From assembly GCA_964057225.1 (NCBI GenBank), contig OZ059898.1, positions 16,655,267 to 16,719,266 of the forward strand: DNA of 64,000 bases, written 5' to 3'. The notes beneath the pieces were generated by a model. It was given only the letters and a program-made list of their open reading frames with translations. It was not told the origin of the DNA and did not search any database. Below are positions 52,728-64,000 of this stretch, in pieces. Position 1 is the stretch's first letter. Each line of letters begins with the position of its first letter. A program made the translations under genes and the position numbers. The DNA is from Auanema rhodensis (lineage: Eukaryota > Nematoda > Chromadorea > Rhabditida > Rhabditidae).

Positions 52728-54773
52728 GTACATTTAATTAGCATAAATTAAAGTTCACGTAAATTTCAAAGACATGGTTACCATGAACCAATATCAATAA
52801 AAATTTGTTTTTAGACTAATATGGACATGGGGAATCTAATTTTGAAAACCGTATCTCTTTATCTTTCACGTGAAGCGAGTTACATACCAAGTACACATCA
52901 CGTGTACATTTAATTAGCATAAATTAAAGTTCACGTAAATTTCAAAGTCATGGTTACCATGCACCAATATCAATAAAAATTTGTTTTTAGACTAATATGG
53001 ACATGGGGAATCTAATTTTGAAAACCGCATCTCTTTATCTTTCACGTGAAGCGAGTTACATACCAAGTGCACATCACGTGTACATTTAATTAGCATAAAG
53101 TAAAGTTCACGTAAATTTCAAAGTCATGGTTACCATGAACCAATATCAATAAAAATTTGTTTTTAGACTAATATGGACATGGGGAATCTAATTTTGAAAA
53201 CCGCATCTCTTTATCTTTTACGTGAAGCGAGTTACATACCAAGTGCACATCACGTGTACATTTAATTAGCATAAATTAAAGTTCACGTAAATTTCAAAGT
53301 CATGGTTACCATGAACCAATATCAATAAAAATTTGTTTTTAGACTAATATGGACATGGGGAATCTAATTTTGAAAACCGCATCTCTTTATCTTTCACGTG
53401 AAGCGAGTTACATACCAAGTGCACATCACGTTTACATTTAATTAGCATAAATTAAAGTTCACGTAAATTTCAAAGTCATGGTTACCATGAACCAATATCA
53501 ATAAAAATTTGTTTTTAGACTAATATGGACATGGGGAATCTAATTTTGAAAACCGCATCTCTTTATCTTTCACGTGAAGCGAGTTACATACCAAGTGCAC
53601 ATCACGTTTACATTTAATTAGCATAAATTAAAGTTCACGTAAATTTCAAAGTCATGGTTACCATGAACCAATATCAATAAAAATTTGTTTTTAGACTAAT
53701 ATGGACATGGGGAATCTAATTTTGAAAACCGCATCTCTTGATCTTTCACGTGAAGCGAGTTACATACCAAGTGCACATCACGTGTACATTTAATTAGCAT
53801 AAATTAAAGTTCACGTAAATTACAAAGTCATGGTTACCATGAACCAATATCAATAAAAATTTGTTTTTAGACTAATATGGACATGGGGAATCTAATTTTG
53901 AAAACCGCATCTCTTTATCTTTCACGTGAAGCGAGTTACATACCAAGTGCACATCACGTGTACAATTAATTAGCATAAATTAAAGTTCACGTAAATTACA
54001 AAGTCATGGTTACCATGAACCAATATCAATAAAAATTTGTTTTTAGACTAATATGGACATGGGGAATCTAATTTTGAAAACCGCATCTCTTTATCTTTCA
54101 CGTGAAGCGAGTTACATACCAAGTGCACATCACGTGTACATTTAATTAGCATAAATTAAAGTTCACGTAAATTTCAAAGTCATGGTTACCATGAACCAAT
54201 ATCAATAAAAATTTGTTTTTAGACTAATATGGACATGGGGAATCTAATTTTGAAAACTGCATCTCTTTATCTTTCACGTGAAGCGAGTTACATACCAAGT
54301 GCACATCACGTGTACATTTAATTAGCATAAATTAAAGTTCACGTAAATTTCAAAGTCATGGTTACCATGCACCAATATCAATAAAAATTTGTTTTTAGAC
54401 TAATATGGACATGGGGAATCTAATTTTGAAAACCGTATCTCTTTATCTTTCACGTGAAGCGAGTTACATACCAAGTACACATCACGTGTACATTTAATTA
54501 GCATAAATTAAAGTTCACGTAAATTTCAAAGTCATGGTTACCATGCACCAATATCAATAAAAATTTGTTTTTAGACTAATATGGACATGGGGAATCTAAT
54601 TTTGAAAACCGCATCTCTTTATCTTTCACGTGAAGCGAGTTACATACCAAGTGCACATCACGTGTACATTTAATTAGCATAAATTAAAGTTCACGTAAAT
54701 TTCAAAGTCATGGTTACCATGAACCAATATCAATAAAAATTTGTTTTTAGACTAATATGGACATGGGGAATCT

Positions 54774-57700
54774 AATTTTGAAAACCGCATCTCTATATCT
54801 TTCACGTGAAGCGAGTTACATACCAAGTGCACATCACGTGTACATTTAATTAGCATAAATTAAAGTTCACGTAAATTACAAAGTCATGGTTACCATGAAC
54901 CAATATCAATAAAAATTTGTTTTAAGACTAATATGGACATGAGGAATCTAATTTTGAAAACCGCATCTCTTTATCTTTCACGTGAAGCGAGTTACATACC
55001 AAGTGCACATCACGTAAACATTTAATTAGCATAAATTAAAGTTCACGTAAATTTCAAAGTCATGGTTACCATGAACCAATATCAATAAAAATTTGTTTTT
55101 AGACTAATATGGACATGGGGAATCTAGTTTTGAAAACCGCATCTCTTTATCTTTCACGTGAAGCGAGTTACATACCAAGTGCACATCACGTGTACATTTA
55201 ATTAGCATAAATTAAAGTTCACGTAAATTTCAAAGTCATGGTTACCAAGAACCAATATCAATAAAAATTTGTTTTTAGACTAATATGGACATGGGGAATC
55301 TAATTTTGAAAACTGCATCTCTTTATCTTTCACGTGAAGCGAGTTACATACCAAGTGCACATCACGTGTACATTTAATTAGCATAAATTAAAGTTCACGT
55401 AAATTTCAAAGTCATGGTTACCATGAACCAATATCAATAAAAATTTGTTTTTAGACTAATATGGACATGGGGAATCTAATTTTGAAAACTGCATCTCTTT
55501 ATCTTTCACGTGAAGCGAGTTACATACCAAGTGCACATCACGTGTACATTTAATTAGCATAAATTAAAGTTCACGTAAATTTCAAAGTCATGGTTACCAT
55601 GCACCATTATCAATAAAAATTTGTTTTTAGACTAATATGGACATGGGGAATCTAATTTTGAAAACCGCATCTCTTTATCTTTCACGTGAAGCGAGTTACA
55701 TACCAAGTGCACATCACGTGTACAATTAATTAGCATAAATTAAAGTTCACGTAAATTACAAAGTCATGGTTACCATGAACCAATATCAATAAAAATTTGT
55801 TTTTAGACTAATATGGACATGGGGAATCTAATTTTGAAAACCGCATCTCTTTATCTTTCACATGAAGCGAGTTACATACCAAGTGCACATCACGTGTACA
55901 TTTAATTAGCATAAATTAAAGTTCACGTAAATTTCAAAGTCATGGTTACCATGAACCAATATCAATAAAAATTTGTTTTTAGACTAATATGGACATGGGG
56001 AATCTAATTTTGAAAACCACATCTCTATATCTTTCACGTGAAGCGAGTTACATACCAAGTGCACATCACGTGTACATTTAATTAGCATAAATTAAAGTTC
56101 ACGTAAATTACAAAGTCATGGTTACCATGAACCAATATCAATAAAAATTTGTTTTAAGACTAATATGGACATGAGGAATCTAATTTTGAAAACCGCATCT
56201 CTTTATCTTTCACGTGAAGCGAGTTACATACCAAGTGCACATCACGTAAACATTTAATTAGCATAAATTAAAGTTCACGTAAATTACAAAGTCATGGTTA
56301 CCATGAACCAATATCAATAAAAATTTGTTTTTAGACTAATATGGACATGGGGAATCTAATTTTGAAAACCGCATCTCTTTATCTTTCACATGAAGCGAGT
56401 TACATACCAAGTGCACATCACGTGTACATTTAATTAGCATAAATTAAAGTTCACGTAAATTTCAAAGTCATGGTTACCATGAACCAATATCAATAAAAAT
56501 TTGTTTTTAGACTAATATGGACATGGGGAATCTAATTTTGAAAACCACATCTCTATATCTTTCACGTGAAGCGAGTTACATACCAAGTGCACATCACGTG
56601 TACATTTAATTAGCATAAATTAAAGTTCACGTAAATTACAAAGTCATGGTTACCATGAACCAATATCAATAAAAATTTGTTTTAAGACTAATATGGACAT
56701 GAGGAATCTAATTTTGAAAACCGCATCTCTTTATCTTTCACGTGAAGCGAGTTACATACCAAGTGCACATCACGTAAACATTTAATTAGCATAAATTAAA
56801 GTTCACGTAAATTTCAAAGTCATGGTTACCATGAACCAATATCAATAAAAATTTGTTTTTAGACTAATATGGACATGGGGAATCTAGTTTTGAAAACCGC
56901 ATCTCTTTATCTTTCACGTGAAGCGAGTTACATACCAAGTGCACATCACGTGTACATTTAATTAGCATAAATTAAAGTTCACGTAAATTTCAAAGTCATG
57001 GTTACCATGAACCAATATCAATAAAAATTTGTTTTAAGACTAATATGGACATGAGGAATCTAATTTTGAAAACCGCATCTCTTTATCTTTCACGTGAAGC
57101 GAGTTACATACCAAGTGCACATCACGTAAACATTTAATTAGCATAAATTAAAGTTCACGTAAATTTCAAAGTCATGGTTACCATGAACCAATATCAATAA
57201 AAATTTGTTTTTAGACTAATATGGACATGGGGAATCTAGTTTTGAAAACCGCATCTCTTTATCTTTCACGTGAAGCGAGTTACATACCAAGTGCACATCA
57301 CGTGTACATTTAATTAGCATAAATTGAAGTTCACGTAAATTTCAAAGTCATGGTTACCATTAACCAATATCAATGAAAATTTGTTTTTAGACTAATATGG
57401 ACATGGGGAATCTAATTTTGAAAACCGCATCTCTTTATCTTTCACGTGAAGCGAGTTACATACCAAGTGCACATCACGTGTACATTTAATTAGCATAAAT
57501 TAAAGTTCACGTAAATTTCAAAGTCATGGTTACCATGAACCAATATCAATAAAAATTTGTTTTAAGACTAATATGGACATGAGGAATCTAATTTTGAAAA
57601 CCGCATCTCTTTATCTTTCACGTGAAGCGAGTTACATACCAAGTGCACATCACGTAAACATTTAATTAGCATAAATTAAAGTTCACGTAAATTTCAAAGT

Positions 57701-58117
57701 CATGGTTACCATGAACCAATATCAATAAAAATTTGTTTTTAGACTAATATGGACATGGGGAATCTAGTTTTGAAAACCGCATCTCTTTATCTTTCACGTG
57801 AAGCGAGTTACATACCAAGTGCACATCACGTGTACATTTAATTAGCATAAATTGAAGTTCACGTAAATTTCAAAGTCATGGTTACCATTAACCAATATCA
57901 ATGAAAATTTGTTTTTAGACTAATATGGACATGGGGAATCTAATTTTGAAAACCGCATCTTTTTATCTTTCACGTGAAGCGAGTTACATACCAAGTGCAC
58001 ATCACGTAAACATTTAATTAGCATAAATTAAAGTTCACGTAAATTTCAAAGTCATGGTTACCATGCACCAATATCAATAAAAATTTGTTTTTAGACTAAT
58101 ATGGACATGGGGAATCT
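54774..58117. repeat. P/Q/R/N lineage block with 3-unit (528 bp) repeats
   Basis: Units r12-r30. P-Q-plain triplets with the rare TTCACATGAAG change (near 55860 and 56388) are 528 bp apart. Two further triplets end in R' units with CCATTAACC at 57356 and 57884, also 528 bp apart. Each R' is preceded by a Q unit and by a unit with TTTTAAGAC + GAGGAATC. The block ends with an N unit (57942), followed by the ATTAGTTTT + AGGATGG unit at 58118, the same step as at 7743. Confidence 0.8.
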
Positions 58118-60053
58118 AATTTTGAAAACCGCATCTCTTTATCTTTCACGTGAAGCGAGTTACATACCAAGTGCACATCACGTGTACATTTAATTAGCAT
58201 AAATTAAAGTTCACGTAAATTTCAAAGTCATGGTTACCATGAACCAATATCAATAAAAATTAGTTTTTAGACTAGGATGGACATGGGGAATCTAATTTTG
58301 AAAACCGCATCTCTTTATCTTTCACGTGAAGCGAGTTACATACCAAGTGCACATCACGTGTACATTTAATTAGCATAAATTAAAGTTCACGTAAATTTCA
58401 AAGTCATGGTTACCATGAACCAATATCAATAAAAATTTGTTTTTAGACTAATATGGACATGGGGAATCTAATTTTGAAAACCGCATCTTTTTATCTTTCA
58501 CGTGAAGCGAGTTACATACCAAGTGCACATCACGTGTACATTTAATTAGCATAAATTAAAGTTCACGTAAATTTCAAAGTCATGTTTACCATGAACCAAT
58601 ATCAATAAAAATTTGTTTTTAGACTAGGATGGACATGGGGAATCTAATTTTGAAAACCGCATCTCTTTATCTTTCACGTGAAGCGAGTTACATACCAAGT
58701 GCACATCACGTGTACATTTAATTAGCATAAATTAAAGTTCACGTAAATTTCAAAGTCATGGTTACCATGCACCAATATCAATAAAAATTTGTTTTTAGAC
58801 TAATATGGACATGGGGAATCTAATTTTGAAAACCGCATCTCTTTATCTTTCACGTGAAGCGAGTTACATACCAAGTGCACATCACGTGTACATTTAATTA
58901 GCATAAATTAAAGTTCACGTAAATTTCAAAGTCATGGTTACCATGCACCAATATCAATAAAAATTTGTTTTTAGACTAATATGGACATGGGGAATCTAAT
59001 TTTGAAAACCGCATCTCTTTATCTTTCACGTGAAGCGAGTTACATACCAAGTGCACATCACGTGTACATTTAATTAGCATAAATTAAAGTTCACGTAAAT
59101 TTCAAAGTCATGGTTACCATGAACCAATATCAATAAGAATTTGTTTTTAAACTAATATGGACATGGGGAATCTAATTTTGAAAACCGCATCTCTTTATCT
59201 TTCACGTGAAGCGAGTTACATACCAAGTGCACATCACGTGTACATTTAATTAGCATAAATTAAAGTTCACGTAAATTTCAAAGTCATGGTTACCATGAAC
59301 CAATATCAATAAAAATTTGTTTTTAGACTAGGATGGACATGGGGAATCTAATTTTGAAAACCGCATCTCTTTATCTTTCACGTGAAGCGAGTTACATACC
59401 AAGTGCACATCACGTGTACATTTAATTAGCATAAATTAAAGTTCACGTAAATTTCAAAGTCATGGTTACCATGAACCAATATCAATAAAAATTTGTTTTT
59501 AGACTAATATGGACATGGGGAATCTAATTTTGAAAACCGCATCTCTTTATCTTTCACGTGAAGCGAGTTACATACCAAGTGCACATCACGTGTACATTTA
59601 ATTAGCATAAATTAAAGTTCACGTAAATTTCAAAGTCATGTTTACCATGAACCAATATCAATAAAAATTTGTTTTTAGACTAGGATGGACATGGGGAATC
59701 TAATTTTGAAAACCGCATCTCTTTATCTTTCACGTGAAGCGAGTTACATACCAAGTGCACATCACGTGTACATTTAATTAGCATAAATTAAAGTTCACGT
59801 AAATTTCAAAGTCATGGTTACCATGCACCAATATCAATAAAAATTTGTTTTTAGACTAATATGGACATGGGGAATCTAATTTTGAAAACCGCATCTCTTT
59901 ATCTTTCACGTGAAGCGAGTTACATACCAAGTGCACATCACGTGTACATTTAATTAGCATAAATTAAAGTTCACGTAAATTTCAAAGTCATGGTTACCAT
60001 GAACCAATATCAATAAAAATTTGTTTTTAGACTAATATGGACATGGGGAATCT
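58118..60053. repeat. G/H/Y lineage block in the right array
   Basis: Units r31-r41 follow the order known from 7743 on: ATTAGTTTT + AGGATGG, plain, H, GCACC, (extra GCACC), Y (59132), G, plain, H, GCACC, plain. This is the third occurrence of the ATTAGTTTT mark, at 58262. It supports one ancestral cassette reused across both sides of the retrotransposon. Confidence 0.78.
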
Positions 60054-60933
60054 AATTTTGAAAACCGCATCTCTTTATCTTTTACGTGAAGCGAGTTACA
60101 TACCAAGTGCACATCACGTGTACATTTAATTAGCATAAATTAAAGTTCACGTAAATTTCAAAGTCATGGTTACCATGAACCAATATCAATAAAAATTTGT
60201 TTTTAGACTAATATGGACATGGGGAATCTAATTTTGAAAACCGCATCTCTTTATCTTTCACGTGAAGCGAGTTACATACCAAGTGCACATCACGTGTACA
60301 TTTAATTAGCATAAATTAAAGTTCACGTAAATTTCAAAGTCATGGTTACCATGAACCAATATCAATAAAAATTTGTTTTTAGACTAATATGGACATGGGG
60401 AATCTAATTTTGAAAACCGCATCTCTTGATCTTTCACGTGAAGCGAGTTACATACCAAGTGCACATCACGTGTACATTTAATTAGCATAAATTAAAGTTC
60501 ACGTAAATTACAAAGTCATGGTTACCATGAACCAATATCAATAAAAATTTGTTTTTAGACTAATATGGACATGGGGAATCTAATTTTGAAAACCGCATCT
60601 CTTTATCTTTCACGTGAAGCGAGTTACATACCAAGTGCACATCACGTGTACATTTAATTAGCATAAATTAAAGTTCACGTAAATTTCAAAGTCATGGTTA
60701 CCATGCACCAATATCAATAAAAATTTGTTTTTAGACTAATATGGACATGGGGAATCTAATTTTGAAAACCGTATCTCTTTATCTTTCACGTGAAGCGAGT
60801 TACATACCAAGTGCACATCACGTGTACATTTAATTAGCATAAATTAAAGTTCACGTAAATTTCAAAGTCATGGTTACCATGGACCAATATCAATAAAAAT
60901 TTGTTTTTAGACTAATATGGACATGGGGAATCT

Positions 60934-63900
60934 AATTTTGAAAACCGCATCTCTATATCTTTCACGTGAAGCGAGTTACATACCAAGTGCACATCACGTG
61001 TACATTTAATTAGCATAAATTAAAGTTCACGTAAATTACAAAGTCATGGTTACCATGAACCAATATCAATAAAAATTTGTTTTAAGACTAATATGGACAT
61101 GAGGAATCTAATTTTGAAAACCGCATCTCTTTATCTTTCACGTGAAGCGAGTTACATACCAAGTGCACATCACGTAAACATTTAATTAGCATAAATTAAA
61201 GTTCACGTAAATTTCAAAGTCATGGTTACCATGAACCAATATCAATAAAAATTTGTTTTTAGACTAATATGGACATGGGGAATCTAGTTTTGAAAACCGC
61301 ATCTCTTTATCTTTCACGTGAAGCGAGTTACATACCAAGTGCACATCACGTGTACATTTAATTAGCATAAATTAAAGTTTACGTAAATTTCAAAGTCATG
61401 GTTACCAAGAACCAATATCAATAAAAATTTGTTTTTAGACTAATATGGACATGGGGAATCTAATTTTGAAAACTGCATCTCTTTATCTTTCACGTGAAGC
61501 GAGTTACATACCAAGTGCACATCACGTGTACATTTAATTAGCATAAATTAAAGTTCACGTAAATTTCAAAGTCATGGTTACCATGCACCAATATCAATAA
61601 AAATTTGTTTTTAGACTAATATGGACATGGGGAATCTAATTTTGAAAACCGCATCTCTTTATCTTTCACGTGAAGCGAGTTACATACCAAGTGCACATCA
61701 CGTGTACATTTAATTAGCATAAATTAAAGTTCACGTAAATTACAAAGTCATGGTTAACATGAACCAATATCAATAAAAATTTGTTTTTAGACTAATATGG
61801 ACATGGGGAATCTAATTTTGAAAACCGCATCTCTTTATCTTTCACGTGAAGCGAGTTACATACCAAGTGCACATCACGTGTACAATTAATTAGCATAAAT
61901 TAAAGTTCACGTAAATTACAAAGTCATGGTTACCATGAACCAATATCAATAAAAATTTGTTTTTAGACTAATATGGACATGGGGAATCTAATTTTGAAAA
62001 CCGCATCTCTTTATCTTTCACGTGAAGCGAGTTACATACCAAGTGCACATCACGTGTACATTTAATTAGCATAAATTAAAGTTCACGTAAATTTCAAAGT
62101 CATGGTTACCATGAACCAATATCAATAAAAATTTGTTTTTAGACTAATATGGACATGGGGAATCTAATTTTGAAAACTGCATCTCTTTATCTTTCACGTG
62201 AAGCGAGTTACATACCAAGTGCACATCACGTGTACATTTAATTAGCATAAATTAAAGTTCACGTAAATTTCAAAGTCATGGTTACCATGCACCAATATCA
62301 ATAAAAATTTGTTTTTAGACTAATATGGACATGGGGAATCTAATTTTGAAAACCGCATCTCTTTATCTTTCACGTGAAGCGAGTTACATACCAAGTGCAC
62401 ATCACGTGTACATTTAATTAGCATAAATTAAAGTTCACGTAAATTACAAAGTCATGGTTACCATGAACCAATATCAATAAAAATTTGTTTTTAGACTAAT
62501 ATGGACATGGGGAATCTAATTTTGAAAACCGCATCTCTTTATCTTTCACGTGAAGCGAGTTACATACCAAGTGCACATCACGTGTACATTTAATTAGCAT
62601 AAATTAAAGTTCACGTAAATTTCAAAGTCATGGTTACCATGAACCAATATCAATAAAAATTTGTTTTTAGACTAATATGGACATGGGGAATCTAATTTTG
62701 AGAACCACATCTCTATATCTTTCACGTGAAGCGAGTTACATACCAAGTGCACATCACGTGTACATTTAATTAGCATAAATTAAAGTTCACGTAAATTACA
62801 AAGTCATGGTTACCATGAACCAATATCAATAAAAATTTGTTTTAAGACTAATATGGACATGAGGAATCTAATTTTGAAAACCGCATCTCTTTATCTTTCA
62901 CGTGAAGCGAGTTACATACCAAGTGCACATCACGTAAACATTTAATTAGCATAAATTAAAGTTCACGTAAATTTTAAAGTCATGGTTACCATGAACCAAT
63001 ATCAATAAAAATTTGTTTTTAGACTAATTTGGACATGGGGAATCTAGTTTTGAAAACCGCATCTCTTTATCTTTCACGTGAAGCGAGTTACATACCAAGT
63101 GCACATCACGTGTACATTTAATTAGCATAAATTGAAGTTCACGTAAATTTCAAAGTCATGGTTACCATTAACCAATATCAATGAAAATTTGTTTTTAGAC
63201 TAATATGGACATGGGGAATCTAATTTTGAAAACCGCATCTCTTTATCTTTCACGTGAAGCGAGTTACATACCAAGTGCACATCACGTGTACATTTAATTA
63301 GCATAAATTAAAGTTCACGTAAATTACAAAGTCATGGTTACCATGAACCAATATCAATAAAAATTTGTTTTTAGACTAATATGGACATGGGGAATCTAAT
63401 TTTGAAAACCGCATCTCTTTATCTTTCACGTGAAGCGAGTTACATACCAAGTGCACATCACGTGTACATTTAATTAGCATAAATTAAAGTTCACGTAAAT
63501 TTCAAAGTCATGGTTACCATGAACCAATATCAATAAAAATTTGTTTTTAGACTAATATGGACATGGGGAATCTAATTTTGAGAACCACATCTCTATATCT
63601 TTCACGTGAAGCGAGTTACATACCAAGTGCACATCACGTGTACATTTAATTAGCATAAATTAAAGTTCACGTAAATTACAAAGTCATGGTTACCATGAAC
63701 CAATATCAATAAAAATTTGTTTTAAGACTAATATGGACATGAGGAATCTAATTTTGAAAACCGCATCTCTTTATCTTTCACGTGAAGCGAGTTACATACC
63801 AAGTGCACATCACGTAAACATTTAATTAGCATAAATTAAAGTTCACGTAAATTTTAAAGTCATGGTTACCATGAACCAATATCAATAAAAATTTGTTTTT

Positions 63901-64000
63901 AGACTAATTTGGACATGGGGAATCTAGTTTTGAAAACCGCATCTCTTTATCTTTCACGTGAAGCGAGTTACATACCAAGTGCACATCACGTGTACATTTA
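60934..64000. repeat. P/Q/R/U lineage block with a 5-unit (880 bp) repeat at its end
   Basis: Units r47-r52 show P, Q, U (AGTTTT + CCAAGAACC), V-like, W-like (GTTAACATG near 61755) and X-like (TACAATTAAT). Units r57-r61 (P with TTTTGAGAACCACATC, Q with ATTTTAAAG and ACTAATTTGG, R', AAATTACAAAG, plain) start again at r62. The GAGAACCAC marks are 880 bp apart. The second copy is cut by the window end. Confidence 0.8.

Larger units (their letters stand above)
52724..64000. repeat. 176-bp satellite array, right part (114 bp + 63 full units + 75 bp)
   Basis: The same satellite resumes after the insertion, in the same orientation, at unit offset 63. The 4 bp at offsets 63-66 are therefore present on both sides (66 + 114 = 176 + 4). 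Complete units begin at 52838 and continue with an exact 176-bp period to 63926, where the window cuts the last unit. The block order is: a plain and CACGTTTAC/CTCTTGATC stretch to about 53.9 kb; P/Q/R units at about 54.8-58.1 kb; G/H/Y units at about 58.1-59.7 kb; plain units; then P/Q/R again from 60.9 kb to the end. The array runs off both ends of the window, so its full length is unknown. Confidence 0.98.

Noticed and set aside
1-64000. Whole array as an assembly artefact from collapsed or looped repeats
   Set aside because: Units differ by ordered, position-specific variants, and the copies of each duplication have acquired their own changes, as expected of real sequence. Local joins such as 28.8 kb and 34-42 kb still merit read-level checks.

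Overview
This window is almost entirely one tandem satellite DNA array from a eukaryote, very probably an animal. It holds no intact gene. The repeat unit is 176 bp, about 32% GC, always in the same orientation. It fills 1-51104 (290 complete units plus 66 bp) and 52724-64000 (114 bp, 63 complete units and 75 bp). The only non-satellite DNA is a 1,619-bp insertion at 51105-52723. It is a 5'-truncated, frameshifted non-LTR (LINE-type) retrotransposon, recognised by its reverse transcriptase motifs and flanked by a 4-bp target duplication. The animal assignment rests on this element, whose RT and C-terminal layout resemble the CR1/Jockey group, and on the nucleosome-scale satellite. CpG is not depleted in the unit, which fits an invertebrate better than a vertebrate. 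I do not recognise the species.

The units are not random copies. Recurrent linked variants define three lineages that come back as blocks. (i) The P/Q/R/N lineage has GTAAAC in place of GTGTAC, GAGGAATC, AGTTTT starts and CCATTAACC. It lies at about 4.9-7.7, 34.1-41.9, 54.8-58.1 and 60.9-64.0 kb. (ii) The G/H/Y lineage has CTAGGATGG, CATGTTTACC and AATAAGAATT. It lies at about 7.7-14.4, 18.5-24.1, 28.3-31.1, 41.9-44.2, 48.0-50.3 and 58.1-59.7 kb. (iii) The S/T lineage has CAACAAAA..GAGAC, GCGAATTAC, CACGTTTAC and CTCTTGATC. It lies at about 3.6-4.0, 12.5-13.5, 16.5-17.9, 21.3-22.3, 25.9-27.2, 32.4-33.7, 45.6-46.4 and 53.4-53.8 kb. Plain consensus units lie between the blocks.

On top of this are nested higher-order repeats and duplications: a 4-mer (704 bp), 5-mers (880 bp), a 6-mer (1,056 bp), a 14-mer (2,464 bp), an 18-mer (3,168 bp), 3-mers (528 bp), and a displaced duplication of about 6 kb. 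Several carry chimeric junction units that show where unequal exchange took place. The LINE insertion sits inside an undisturbed run of the usual unit order, so it came after that order was set.

Each unit has two CACGTG E-boxes 32 bp apart and a 13-bp inverted repeat. A centromeric or pericentromeric role is plausible from unit length and homogeneity, but the sequence alone does not prove it. Unit numbers (m1-m291 left, r1-r64 right) count from the AATTTTGAAAACC phase. All comparisons were made by eye.
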